Positions 15,553 through 24,364 of a stretch of DNA of 64,000 nt are shown piece by piece; position 1 is the first letter of the stretch; the number at the start of each line of letters is the position of its first letter. The translations under genes were made by a program, and so were the position numbers. The notes below the pieces were generated by a model, which was not told the origin of the DNA, did not search any database, and saw only the letters and a program-made list of their open reading frames with translations. Origin of the DNA: an uncultured Paludibaculum sp. (GTDB taxonomy: Bacteria > Acidobacteriota > Terriglobia > Bryobacterales > Bryobacteraceae). The DNA lies in the NCBI RefSeq assembly GCF_963665245.1, contig NZ_OY762267.1, positions 4,560,001 through 4,624,000 on the forward strand, given 5' to 3'.

Positions 15553-16914
15553 ATGGGCAGTCTGATGGTTTCGCTCCGCAACGCCGCCGGGGCGATGAGT
15601 GCGTTTGAAAAGGCGATGGGCATCGTGCAATCGAACGTTGCCAACGCCTCCACCGCGGGCTATGCGCGGCAGCGGGTGGAGTTCCAATCGCAGCGATTTC
15701 AACCGGAGATGGGTTTATCCGGTGGCGTTTCGTGGAGCGGGACTCTGGACTCACGGGACACGTTCGCCGAGGCGAACGTGAGGAGGCGGGTCACTGAACA
15801 GGGCGCCGCCGATGAGATGGCGACCCAACTCGAACGGATCGAACCGCTCTTCGACATCAGTAGCGATTCCGGACTGGCCGGAGCGTTGACGAAAATGACC
15901 GAGGCGTTCTCCGCATTGACCGTGAGTCCGAATGACAATGCGGCGCGGCAGACCGCCATCGACCGCGCCTCGCAGGTAGCAGAGAGCTTCAACTCCATTG
16001 CCGGCGGATTGACGGATGCATCCCATACCGTGGACCGGTCGCTGAAAGCGCAGGTCGACTCGATTAACTCGACGGTCACTCAGATTGTCGAGATCAACAG
16101 GGAGTTCCGCGCCGACGCGCGCGCCGTGGACGATCCAGGACTCCAGGCGAAGATGGCGTCGCTGCAGGAGCAACTATCCGATAGCGGAGACTTCACGATT
16201 CTCACCGCGGAAGATGGCAGCGCGACGATCTTCCTGGGCGGACAGGCTTTGCTGGCGGCGGGCGGTACGCAGTACAAGCTGCAGGTCGACACCAGCGGCG
16301 GTCAGGCCCGTTTGTTGGATTCCACAGGGCAGGACGTAACCCGCGCGATATCGGGCGGGCGCGTGAGCAGCCTGCTGGAACTCCGCAACACCATCATTCC
16401 CGAGCATCAGGCCGAGATGGACCGCCTGGCGCAGTCGGTGGCCGATACCGTGAATACCATCCTGGGCGGTGGTGTCGACAGCACTGGTCAGCCGCCAACG
16501 CAGGAACTTTTCTCCTACGACACGACTGCAGGGGCGGCGCACACCCTGCGGACCAATCCGCTGCAGCCGGGCGACTTGGCACTGGCGGACAGTGCGGCTC
16601 CTGGTGGCAATGCGGTGGCGCTGCAACTAGCGGGATTGTCTCAGGCAAAGAGCATTGATGGGTTGACGTTCACTGAGTTCTACGGCAATCGCGCCGCGGT
16701 CCTGGGGCGGCAGTTGCAGGGCGCCCAAGACGGCGTCGAGACCAAGAGTCAATTGGTGGCCCAGGCACGGCAGTTGCGCGACTCGATCCAGAAGGTGGAT
16801 CTCAACGAAGAGGCGGTCCTCATTCTCCAATACCAGCGCGGCTATCAGGCTGCGGCCCAGTTGGTGCAGACTCTGAACGAAATGACGGAGATCGCCATCG
16901 GATTGCTGCGCTGA
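15553..16914 (+). CDS. flgK: Flagellar hook-associated protein 1 FlgK
   Basis: This 453-residue protein forms the hook-filament junction next to the hook. The N-terminus (SLRNAAGAMSAFEKAMGIVQ, then SNVANASTAGYARQRVEF) is the flagellar rod/hook signature domain. The C-terminus (LNEEAVLILQYQRGYQAAAQ, LVQTLNEMTEIAIGLL) is the matching coiled-coil partner. It is exported through the flagellar system without a cleaved signal. AGGAG lies 7 nt before the ATG. It is short compared with enterobacterial FlgK (about 550), with the reduction in the variable middle. flgL follows after 31 nt. Confidence 0.94.
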   Translation: MGSLMVSLRNAAGAMSAFEKAMGIVQSNVANASTAGYARQRVEFQSQRFQPEMGLSGGVSWSGTLDSRDTFAEANVRRRVTEQGAADEMATQLERIEPLFDISSDSGLAGALTKMTEAFSALTVSPNDNAARQTAIDRASQVAESFNSIAGGLTDASHTVDRSLKAQVDSINSTVTQIVEINREFRADARAVDDPGLQAKMASLQEQLSDSGDFTILTAEDGSATIFLGGQALLAAGGTQYKLQVDTSGGQARLLDSTGQDVTRAISGGRVSSLLELRNTIIPEHQAEMDRLAQSVADTVNTILGGGVDSTGQPPTQELFSYDTTAGAAHTLRTNPLQPGDLALADSAAPGGNAVALQLAGLSQAKSIDGLTFTEFYGNRAAVLGRQLQGAQDGVETKSQLVAQARQLRDSIQKVDLNEEAVLILQYQRGYQAAAQLVQTLNEMTEIAIGLLR

Positions 16915-16945
16915 GCGCGGGCCGGGAAGAAGAACGGGCACTCAT

Positions 16946-17851
16946 ATGATTTCATCGATTGACGGAAGTACGGATCTCTATCTGGCCAGGCTGCGGCAGA
17001 TCAGTTCACGGCTGGAAAGAGCCGAAAGCGAAGTGAGTGGCGGAAAGCGCGTGGTGTCGCCGTCGGACGACCCCAATGTGGTCTCCAACCTCTTGCAGGT
17101 ACGCGCGGATATGGCGCGGCTCAAGCAGGTGAGCACCAACCTGGACCGAGTCCGGTCAGAGGTCGACAGCGCGGAAGGCGCGATGCAGAACGCGATCAAG
17201 ACGTTCGACGAAGTGCGCACTTTGGGACTGGCTGCGACGGGCACCGAGCAGACGACCGAATCGAGAGCGGAGTTGGCCGAGCAGATCGGCACCCTGCTGG
17301 AACGCATGGCGGGACTCGCGAATTCCCAGGTGGCAGGCCGCTACATCTTCTCCGGAGACAGCGATCAAGGACCGGCCTACGGCATCGATCTGCAGCAGAA
17401 TCCGCCGTGGACCAGCTATCAGGGGACGGGGTCCTCGCGGCGTGTGACGCATCCGGGCGGCGGAACCATGGCCGTTGCGGTCGATGCGCAAACGATCTTT
17501 GAGAATCCCGATCCGGAGAAGAATGTGTTCCAGGCGATGGAGAACCTGCGGCAGGCGTTGATCGCCGATGACAACGCTACGATCCAGGCCGCCCTGGCGC
17601 CGTTGGCCGGTGTTTCCGACCACCTGAACTCCATGCTGAGCTTCTATGGCCATGCACAGAACTGCCTGGAGGATGCTGCCAATACTTCGTCGAAGGAGCA
17701 GGTACGCCTCAAGCTGGACCAATCCAGCCTGGAGGATGCCGACGGAACCCAGGCGATTCTCGAAATGACCCAGTTGAAGTACAACCAGCAGGCGGCCTTG
17801 GAAGTACACGCCAAGATGGCTAAAACCAGTCTGTTCGACTACATGGGCTGA
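16946..17851 (+). CDS. flgL: Flagellar hook-associated protein 3 FlgL
   Basis: This 301-residue protein caps the hook-filament junction between FlgK and the filament. The N-terminal flagellin-like domain has LYLARLRQISSRLERAESEV and GGKRVVSPSDDPNVVSNLLQ. The family motif VAGRYIFSGDSDQ is near residue 130. The C-terminal helix has LEMTQLKYNQQAALEVHAKM. Length is typical. It is the last gene of the flagellar run. The csrA/fliW genes that often follow in other bacteria are absent; a convergent protease gene begins 29 nt later. Confidence 0.94.
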   Translation: MISSIDGSTDLYLARLRQISSRLERAESEVSGGKRVVSPSDDPNVVSNLLQVRADMARLKQVSTNLDRVRSEVDSAEGAMQNAIKTFDEVRTLGLAATGTEQTTESRAELAEQIGTLLERMAGLANSQVAGRYIFSGDSDQGPAYGIDLQQNPPWTSYQGTGSSRRVTHPGGGTMAVAVDAQTIFENPDPEKNVFQAMENLRQALIADDNATIQAALAPLAGVSDHLNSMLSFYGHAQNCLEDAANTSSKEQVRLKLDQSSLEDADGTQAILEMTQLKYNQQAALEVHAKMAKTSLFDYMG

Positions 17852-17880
17852 AGCAGCCGTCTCGCAGAACGGGCAACGCC

Positions 17881-19083
17881 TCAGGAGTACTCAAGTTGAC
17901 CACTGCCGCAAACCGACTGAGGCGAGGCCGCTCTCACCTTCTGTGTCGCGAGCTGCATGAGGTCCGCTGTCGAGTTGTCCGTGCGTAGGAGTGCCAGCAC
18001 CCCGGAGGCATAGGCCGCCGCGATGGATGTCCCGCAGTAGTCTTCCTTGCCGTCTGAGATCGGAAACTCCGTGACGGAGGAGTATACCTTTTCTCCACCG
18101 GGCGCCATCACGTAATTCGGGTGCAGGTAAGTCCCATAGGTGCTGAAACCGGACCGTTGGCCGCTCTTGTTCACGGCACCCACAGCCAGGGTCGTGTCGT
18201 AGCGTGCCGGCAGAAAGAAGCCATTGCCGGACCCGTCGTTGCCCGTTGCTGCCACATAAGTGGGCGGCTGGCCGTTGGGCAGCCACACGGCTGCGAGCCG
18301 TCGCAGCGCCTTCATCAGGTACTCCAATGCAAAGCCCCGGGCTGTTGAAGAGGCCCCACATCGCGTGCAGGTGCCGGTGATGTTCGCCAGACCAAGACTG
18401 AGGTTGAGAATTTCGGCCTGCGCGTCGAGGACCGCGATGGCGATCGCGGCGAGAAGGTGCCAGAGAGGGATGGCCGTCGTGTCCGTGGTGCGAACCACGG
18501 TCAGCGTACAGTCGGGCGCCACAGCCCGAATGATGGTGGCCATAGCCGTGCCGTGGCCTACATTGTCGATGGCATTTGCCTGGCCGGGGTGGCAGGTGTT
18601 CGAGTTCAGCAGATCGTAGTAGTCGTCGATGAAGACCCCGTCCGAACCGGTGTCGATGACGGCGATGTGGCCGCCTTTGCCGTGGTTGGCCTTTGCGTGC
18701 GCTCGGCCCACCTGGAGCTGCGACAGATAGGTCGAATGGTCCGGTTGCAATTTGGGGGCGCCGCCAGGGAGCGCGCAAAGCGAGAAGCCCCAGTTGGGTT
18801 CGGCCGAGAGGATGAATCCGCGTTCGCCCGAAGTGGCCTCGGGTGCGCTGTGATACCCCAGCAAATCGCGAATCAGCGCTTCGCCCACCTCATCGCGGAC
18901 GTATATCCGGTGGAAGCTGGCCGGCAGCCGAGTAAGAAGCTCAGCGGAGCGTGAGCCACGGAGGCGGCCCGACAGATCACCCAGGTAGGCATAGTCGCTT
19001 CGCTGCTCCCCGCGATTCCTGATGGTGTCCAGAGCAATTGCGCCGGCGCGGTCGTTGGGAATAGTCAGGACGATTTCACCCAT
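17881..19083 (-). CDS. Subtilisin-family (S8) serine peptidase without signal peptide
   Basis: This 400-residue peptidase has the full catalytic set: Asp144 (IAVIDTGSD), His177 (VGHGTAMA), Ser353 (GTSIAAAYASG) and the oxyanion Asn282 (AATGNDGSG). The N-terminal 110 residues form an extra domain and do not look like a secretion signal, so the enzyme probably acts in the cytoplasm. Several cysteines (CHPGQ, CTRCG, CGTS, VCGSG) might form a metal site or disulfides. Its first 8 nt overlap the upstream partner gene, so the two are translationally coupled. Cytoplasmic subtilases coupled to a non-protease gene occur in regulated-proteolysis and conflict modules; that role here is inference. Confidence 0.87.
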   Translation of the reverse strand: MGEIVLTIPNDRAGAIALDTIRNRGEQRSDYAYLGDLSGRLRGSRSAELLTRLPASFHRIYVRDEVGEALIRDLLGYHSAPEATSGERGFILSAEPNWGFSLCALPGGAPKLQPDHSTYLSQLQVGRAHAKANHGKGGHIAVIDTGSDGVFIDDYYDLLNSNTCHPGQANAIDNVGHGTAMATIIRAVAPDCTLTVVRTTDTTAIPLWHLLAAIAIAVLDAQAEILNLSLGLANITGTCTRCGASSTARGFALEYLMKALRRLAAVWLPNGQPPTYVAATGNDGSGNGFFLPARYDTTLAVGAVNKSGQRSGFSTYGTYLHPNYVMAPGGEKVYSSVTEFPISDGKEDYCGTSIAAAYASGVLALLRTDNSTADLMQLATQKVRAASPQSVCGSGQLEYS

Positions 19084-19714
19084 GGTGTTCTTTCTTCCCG
19101 AGAAATGTGGGTGAGTAAAGCGTCTGGCCGTCGGCGAGCGTGTCGCCCAGCAGCGCCCCTTTCTTCACCAGCGATGCGAGCGTTCCGTCGATATCGGAGG
19201 GCGCCTCGTAGTCCTTCCTCTCGAACCACGCTCTGACGCCAAAGGCTGTCGCGTGCGCGCCAGGATTCGTGAGCCCGCGCTGGAGTTCGCTCTCTTTGTG
19301 CAGATCGGCGACCGCGCCGAAGACGTCCACCTCGTCGTCGGTGAGCACTCGGTAGACCTCACGGACTTTCTCCGCGTAGTCGATCGCTTCCAGAACCGGG
19401 ATGAGGGCGGAATCCAGGCCCGGCGCAACGAACAGAGTTGCCTGAACGAAGATGGAGACGACGACCGGCACGACCAGCGGCCGTAGGTTGAACACGTGCT
19501 TCTTGTAGACGAACTGTACCGGAACGCCCTGCTCAGCCTGTACGTTGGGGAGCTCGGCGATCTGCTTGACGGCGGCGACGATGCGGGCGCGGGTTTCTGG
19601 CTGATCGGCAATGGTCTGCCACCGCGGATCCTCGCCGAGGCCGGACCACTCCATGAGCTGGTCGAACAGTTCGCGGTCTTCGGAGGGAAGTGGGTTGGCG
19701 GCTGGAGGATTCAT
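19076..19714 (-). CDS. Unknown protein translationally coupled to a subtilase
   Basis: I do not recognise this 212-residue protein. The start ATG 19712-19714 is chosen because earlier in-frame codons encode an Arg/Ser-rich stretch typical of non-coding translation, and GGAGG-like spacing is absent there. Visible parts are an acidic helical N-terminus (SEDRELFDQLMEWSGLGEDP), a hydrophobic segment (about 74-100, LRPLVVPVVVSIFVQATLFV), a charged helix (AIDYAEKVREVYRVLTDDEV) and a C-terminal region DIDGTLASLVKKGALLGDTL resembling the recognition helix and wing of a winged helix. Its end overlaps the subtilase start by 8 nt. It could be a substrate, sensor or regulator of that protease. Confidence 0.68.
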   Translation of the reverse strand: MNPPAANPLPSEDRELFDQLMEWSGLGEDPRWQTIADQPETRARIVAAVKQIAELPNVQAEQGVPVQFVYKKHVFNLRPLVVPVVVSIFVQATLFVAPGLDSALIPVLEAIDYAEKVREVYRVLTDDEVDVFGAVADLHKESELQRGLTNPGAHATAFGVRAWFERKDYEAPSDIDGTLASLVKKGALLGDTLADGQTLYSPTFLGKKEHHG

Positions 19715-19820
19715 TTGCGAAATTCTACCGCACTCTCCAGATTGGGTCGCCCGTCGCTTGGGTATTTGAAGCTTGAGCCGGCAGTGACGCTGCCGATGGA
19801 ATAGGGGGCCGGCTTGGAAC

Positions 19821-20405
19821 CTATCGTGGCGAGAGCCGGCGGATGGCGGTTTTGATGCGGTACCAGAGGGCGCCTGCCAGGAAGAAGGAGGCCTTGACCA
19901 CCGTGAGAACGAAGGCATCCTCCATGCCGGGCCACGGCTTTCCGATTCTGCGCATTTGCAGGTCCGACAGGAAGACGCTCAGCAAGTACCATGCCGCGAA
20001 GAGTGCCATGGTCGCCAGCGCCGCGGCCACCTCACGACGCCATGCGCGGCGGGCCAGAGCCCAACCGGACCGTAGCGGCGCAAGGGCAAAGAAGCAGACC
20101 AACCCCAGTGGCACCTCCCATGGAGGAATGGCATTCAGCAGCTTTCTGTCGATCAGGGCCACCGTCCAGACCAGAAAGATGCCGAGAATCAGGCTGGCCC
20201 CAAAACCCCAGAACGCATAGCCGATCATCCGAACAGGCGCGGCGCGGAAGTCCTGGGTCAGGTGAGACACCGCAATTCGTAGCACGCTGTACCAGAACCC
20301 GAGTCGGCCACGGTGCATCTCCAAGAGGTCGCCCACCGTCGCCTCCGCCACCTTCGGCTCCACCAGCAATGAGAGCAGCCACTGTGACAGCTTGGCACTA
20401 CGCAT
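19821..20405 (-). CDS. Permease-prefix-domain membrane protein (without the permease)
   Basis: The 194-residue protein begins MRSAKLSQWLLSLLVEPKVAEATVGDLLEM, the cytoplasmic 'permease prefix' domain found at the N-terminus of Acidobacterial MacB-like ABC permeases. It then has about four membrane helices (around 65-85, 95-115, 125-150 and 165-185). The large FtsX-like permease part that usually follows is missing, so this is a stand-alone prefix-plus-membrane protein. The PadR regulator gene overlaps its start by 8 nt; the PadR/prefix-permease pair is a recurrent Acidobacterial operon. It probably responds to a membrane or efflux signal, but its role is not known. Confidence 0.8.
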   Translation of the reverse strand: MRSAKLSQWLLSLLVEPKVAEATVGDLLEMHRGRLGFWYSVLRIAVSHLTQDFRAAPVRMIGYAFWGFGASLILGIFLVWTVALIDRKLLNAIPPWEVPLGLVCFFALAPLRSGWALARRAWRREVAAALATMALFAAWYLLSVFLSDLQMRRIGKPWPGMEDAFVLTVVKASFFLAGALWYRIKTAIRRLSPR

Positions 20406-20733
20406 GGAACACCTCTCCCAGCTTCAGACCCTTCATCAGCCGTCGATAAGCGCGCTGGGCTTGCCTCACGGCCTCCACGCCACTGGCGCTAACGGTGAAG
20501 TATCGTTTGGACCGCCCACCCCGTTGGGGTGTCGGCTCGCCAAACCGCGATGTCACCAGGCCCTTCTCCTCCAGGCGGTCCAGGGTAGTGTAGAGAGCGC
20601 CCGGCGCCGGATCGCGATCAGTGCAGGCCGCAATCTCGGCACGGATCGTCACCCCATAGGCGTTCTCATCGAGACGCAGGATAGCCAGCAGAACGATGTG
20701 CTCGAATTCACCGAGAGGGGCCGAGGAGGACAT
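20398..20733 (-). CDS. PadR-family transcriptional regulator
   Basis: The 111-residue protein is a compact winged-helix repressor: FEHIVLLAILRLDENAYGVT, IRAEIAACTDRDPAPGALYT, TLDRLEEKGLVTSRFGEPTPQRGGRSKRYFTVSASG. The GALYTTLDRLEEKGLV helix is the PadR recognition hallmark. Family members bind small ligands and often repress the adjacent transporter operon and themselves. AGGAGG-type sequence lies just before the ATG. The permease-prefix gene overlaps its stop by 8 nt. Confidence 0.93.
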   Translation of the reverse strand: MSSSAPLGEFEHIVLLAILRLDENAYGVTIRAEIAACTDRDPAPGALYTTLDRLEEKGLVTSRFGEPTPQRGGRSKRYFTVSASGVEAVRQAQRAYRRLMKGLKLGEVFHA

Positions 20734-20792
20734 TTAAACTGCATAATAGGTCTAATGTGCGGCAGACTCAATGAGATTCTGTCGACCGACAC

Positions 20793-22238
20793 CTACCGCA
20801 CCCGCCAGCTGATCAACTTCGGCTCCGTCATCTCCTCGATCGCATACTTTGGGCCCTCTCGGCCCGTGCCGCTGAGTTTCACTCCGCCATACGGCATCTG
20901 GTCCAGACGGAACTGCGGCACATCGTTGATCAGGAATCCGCCCACCTCGACGCGGTGCGCTGCGTGGAACGCCTTGTCCAGATCTCGGGTGAAAATGCCG
21001 GCCTGCAGGCCATAATCCGAGGCGTTCACGCGCTCGATCGCGTCATCCAGGGAATCGTACGCGTTGATCGCCGCCACCGGACCGAACGCCTCGTGGCGGA
21101 ACACCTTCGACTGCTCCGGCACTTGCGTGAGCACGACAGGCTCAAGCGTGGCAGCGGACCGGGCCCCGCCGCCGTGGCGGACAGCTCCGGCGGCGACCGC
21201 TTCGTCGACCCACTGCTCCACACGTTGCGCTTCGGTCTCCGTGATCAGCGAACTCACCTGCGTGTCTGGATCGAGCGGCGGACCCACGCGCAATGCACGG
21301 GCGGCCGCGGTAAATCGCTCAACGAACTCGTCATGAACTCGGCGGTGGACGAAGATGCGCTGCACGGAGATGCACACCTGGCCTGAGTGTGCGTAGGCTC
21401 CAGGGACGGCCCGCTCCACGCAATCGGCCAGGTCGGCGTCCGCTTCCACCAGCAGCGCGGAGTTGTTGCCGAGTTCGAGCGTCACGCGCTTCAATCCGGC
21501 CCGCGCGCGGATCCGCAGGCCCACTTCCGCGCTGCCTGTGAAGGTGATCATGCGGATGGAAGGATGCTCGACCAGGAAGTCGCCCACCGCGCCGCCGGGC
21601 CCAGTGACGACGTTGAGGGCGCCAGGAGGTAGGCCGCAGTCCTGCAACAACCGGGCGAGCTTCAGGGCGGAAACCGGCGTTGCCGAGGCCGGTTTATGGA
21701 TGACCGCATTGCCGCCAGCCAGCGCGGGGCCGATCTTGTGCACGCTGAGATTCAGCGGGAAATTGAAGGGCGTGATGGCGGCGATGACGCCCACCGGCTC
21801 GCGCACGGTCATCGCCATACGGCCCCTGCCGCCGGTGAGCGCCTCCATCGGCACCACTTCACCGGCCAGGCGGTGCGCCTCTTCCGACGAGAAGAGCAAC
21901 GTCCCGGCCGCGCGTTCGACCTCAACGCGCCCTTCGCGCAAAGGCTTGCCGCTCTCTGAGCTGATGGTGCGGGCGAACTCCTCTTTCTGCTCCAGCAGCC
22001 GGTAGTGAGCCGCGCGGAGTATCGCGCTACGCTCGTCGAGAGTAAGCGCGCGCATCACCGGCGCGGCGGCCACGGCCGCGTCGACGGCCTGCTGCAGTTC
22101 GCCCGGGCCCGCGGCATATACCGTCGCGAAGGGCGAATGGTCGTAAGGGATCCGGACGGTGAGCGGAGTGGCGGTGCGGACCGCCCTTCCGGCGATCCAC
22201 ATGGGGTACTCCGGAGTCTGCGTTGGGGAAGTCGTCAC
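20793..22238 (-). CDS. NAD(P)-dependent aldehyde dehydrogenase
   Basis: This 481-residue enzyme oxidises an aldehyde to the acid. Catalytic residues are in place: Cys289 (SGQVCISVQR), Glu255 (LELGNNSA) and Asn158 (TPFNFP). The cofactor loop (FTGSAEVGLRI) and the C-terminal MPYGGVKLSGTGREG signature are also present. The SGQVCISVQRI context resembles the subgroup with phosphonoacetaldehyde, sulfoacetaldehyde and lactaldehyde dehydrogenases; the true substrate cannot be read from the sequence. Translation starts at GTG. It is a single gene, with 59 nt to the PadR start and 13 nt to the upstream membrane-hydrolase stop, so it may be cotranscribed with the upstream operon. Confidence 0.93.
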   Translation of the reverse strand: MTTSPTQTPEYPMWIAGRAVRTATPLTVRIPYDHSPFATVYAAGPGELQQAVDAAVAAAPVMRALTLDERSAILRAAHYRLLEQKEEFARTISSESGKPLREGRVEVERAAGTLLFSSEEAHRLAGEVVPMEALTGGRGRMAMTVREPVGVIAAITPFNFPLNLSVHKIGPALAGGNAVIHKPASATPVSALKLARLLQDCGLPPGALNVVTGPGGAVGDFLVEHPSIRMITFTGSAEVGLRIRARAGLKRVTLELGNNSALLVEADADLADCVERAVPGAYAHSGQVCISVQRIFVHRRVHDEFVERFTAAARALRVGPPLDPDTQVSSLITETEAQRVEQWVDEAVAAGAVRHGGGARSAATLEPVVLTQVPEQSKVFRHEAFGPVAAINAYDSLDDAIERVNASDYGLQAGIFTRDLDKAFHAAHRVEVGGFLINDVPQFRLDQMPYGGVKLSGTGREGPKYAIEEMTEPKLISWRVR

Positions 22239-22251
22239 AGGCAGCCCGCTC

Positions 22252-23259
22252 CTAGGGCTTCTTACCTTTCACCATACTCCCAAAGCCGAAACCTTCCTGC
22301 ACCACGCGGCCGCGCGCGTCAATCGTCCACTCGGCCGAGAACGCGCCTTCGCCCGGCGGGCCAAAGCGCAAATCGTGGATGGCCACGTTCACCGCACCTT
22401 CCGGCGAGGGTGCCGGCGTGATACGCCATAGCGGGGCCTGACTGAAATCGAGGAAGACACGGGCGGTCTCGGTGGCGAGGACCGCGGTTCGCACGGCCGT
22501 CACGTCCGTCTTCGGGAAGATGCGGCCGGCGTCCGGGTCGAGCTCACGGTGCAGGTCGAGCGGGACGAGGTGCCAGGCGTCCGCTGTTTCGACAACGCCG
22601 GTCCACTGCCACGGATTGAAGGCCCCAGGCACGGCCAGCACGCGGCGGGGCATTTCCTTCTGATACATGCGGGCTTCCAGCGACCGGACGGCTTGGTCGT
22701 GCAGAACCGCGCGGCCGCCGATGTAGGCGGTCACCAGCAACAGACCGGCGATGGCCATGCCTCGTCCGCCGCCCCGGCGCGCGCCCATCTCGCTTTCCAC
22801 CAGACGGCCCAGCATGGGGCCCAAGGCGCAGAGCAGCAGTACAGCTAAAACCCATGCGTCCACGATATTCAGCAGATCGAGATGGAGCCATTCGCCAGAG
22901 AACGGCAGCTTCAGCCGGATGCCGTAGATGTTCATCCAATCCAGCACCAGGTGGCTCAGCAGCGCGATGACGGAGACGCCATAGGCCTTCAGCCAGTCGA
23001 TGGGCCGCACGCCCTGCCGCCGCGCAAGGAGCCACCAGATGGGCAGCGGGGCCAGCGCCACCAGTGGCAGCCAGAACAGGGCGTGAGAAAATCCGCGATG
23101 ATTCGCCAGATAGCAGAGCGAGCCGCGCAACCCGGTGACGATGTCGAGGTCGGGCAGATTCGCCGCCACGATAACCAGAGCCGTGGCACGCGGGACCAGG
23201 CGATTCAGGCCAGCACGGGCAAGCAGCAATCCTGTGAGCGAGTGTGTGAGGTTATCCAT
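22252..23259 (-). CDS. YdjM/DUF457-type membrane metal-dependent hydrolase
   Basis: This 335-residue membrane protein starts MDNLTHSLTGLLLARAGL and contains ANLPDLDIVTG and NHRGFSHALFW. These His/Asp motifs, between about five membrane helices, define the YdjM (LexA-regulated in E. coli) metal-dependent hydrolase family, related to phospholipase C-like enzymes. The C-terminal 120 residues are an extra beta-rich periplasmic-type domain. Substrate unknown. The start overlaps the upstream lyase gene by 8 nt (ATGGATAA), so it is the last gene of the three-gene methyltransferase-lyase-hydrolase operon. Confidence 0.86.
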   Translation of the reverse strand: MDNLTHSLTGLLLARAGLNRLVPRATALVIVAANLPDLDIVTGLRGSLCYLANHRGFSHALFWLPLVALAPLPIWWLLARRQGVRPIDWLKAYGVSVIALLSHLVLDWMNIYGIRLKLPFSGEWLHLDLLNIVDAWVLAVLLLCALGPMLGRLVESEMGARRGGGRGMAIAGLLLVTAYIGGRAVLHDQAVRSLEARMYQKEMPRRVLAVPGAFNPWQWTGVVETADAWHLVPLDLHRELDPDAGRIFPKTDVTAVRTAVLATETARVFLDFSQAPLWRITPAPSPEGAVNVAIHDLRFGPPGEGAFSAEWTIDARGRVVQEGFGFGSMVKGKKP

Positions 23260-24364
23260 TCAGCTCCGCCGCGTAAACCTGCGGATGACCCGTACGGTCG
23301 CTGGTGAAGATCACCAGATGTTCGTCGGGCGAGAAGGACGGGTGCGGGTGCGTCCATTGCGGACCGTAGACCGTGTCCGTAGAGACTTCCATCCAGCTCA
23401 AGGCACCCGACTTCGCGGCACTTCGCGCGGCGGCAAAGTCCTCGGCCAACGCGTACCGCGAGGTCAGCCATTGCGATCCGCCGCTGGAGGCCCGGGACTC
23501 GCATACCGCCTGACGGGCTCCGGTCTCGGCATTGATGAGGAAGAGTCCCAGGTCCGGATGATTGGTGTCGCACAGGACAAGGGTCCCGGCGCGGTTGGGC
23601 GTAATGTGCCAGGCATTGAACTCGCAGATGCGGTGCCGCTCGCGGGTGGACCAGTCCATGCGCCAAAGTCCGAAGGGCCACACAGTGTAGACGAGGTCAC
23701 CCGTACGGCCGAGGAATGTTTCGTGAACGACAAACTCGTCATTGGCGTGCTGATACAGACATTCGAGCCCCGTGCCGTCGCGCCTGACACGATGCATGCG
23801 CGGAGCCGGATCTCCGGCGAACTCGATCCACTCCGGCTCCAGCGGGTGGAACTGTGGGTGAATCACTGTGTGAGGGAAGGGAATCAGATGCCAGCCCGTG
23901 CCGTCCACGCGACCCACAACGATGCCGCTTTGGCCACCTTGTTTGGCGGCTGCGGTCAGCCACTCCCCATCGGCGGATAACGATACCTCGCCGAGCTGCG
24001 CGCCGTCGAAGCGGACGATCAGCCTCTCGTCCAGACTCTGACGCTCGATCACCCAAACCGAGCCCGATCGGACAAAGTAGACCCGTTCGCCGATGGCGTC
24101 GATGGCGGGCGAGAAGGGGTGGATGGCGTCGCCATCGGTCCACTGGCGGATGGGGCCATTGGGGAACTCCTCAATCGAGAAGAGCTGCGCCGTCCCAGTG
24201 CGGTAGCTGGTGAAGATCAGCGTCCGGCCGTCGGGCGTGAGGGAACTCTGCAGAAAGTAGGTGGCGTGGTTGATGCACGCGGCGGAAGTCAGTTTGTGAA
24301 CGGGCGCGCCGGTGGACTGGTCTCGCTCCAGTGCGTACTCGGAAGGGTAGGATGTTGATTTCAC
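23252..24364 (-). CDS. Oligogalacturonate lyase (PL22-like)
   Basis: This 370-residue seven-bladed propeller resembles oligogalacturonate lyase, which cleaves unsaturated digalacturonate from pectin in the cytoplasm. The metal-binding pattern of the family is visible: QWTHPHPSFSP near residue 345 (Gln and two His) with a further His in ANDEFVVHETF. Blade motifs include SLTPDGRTLIFTSYRTGTAQLF and FSPDEHLVIFTSDRTGHPQVY. No signal peptide is present, in line with an intracellular enzyme. It starts at GTG, overlapping the methyltransferase stop by 4 nt (GTGA). Some PL22-like propellers have other roles, so substrate specificity is a family inference. Confidence 0.8.
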   Translation of the reverse strand: MKSTSYPSEYALERDQSTGAPVHKLTSAACINHATYFLQSSLTPDGRTLIFTSYRTGTAQLFSIEEFPNGPIRQWTDGDAIHPFSPAIDAIGERVYFVRSGSVWVIERQSLDERLIVRFDGAQLGEVSLSADGEWLTAAAKQGGQSGIVVGRVDGTGWHLIPFPHTVIHPQFHPLEPEWIEFAGDPAPRMHRVRRDGTGLECLYQHANDEFVVHETFLGRTGDLVYTVWPFGLWRMDWSTRERHRICEFNAWHITPNRAGTLVLCDTNHPDLGLFLINAETGARQAVCESRASSGGSQWLTSRYALAEDFAAARSAAKSGALSWMEVSTDTVYGPQWTHPHPSFSPDEHLVIFTSDRTGHPQVYAAELNG

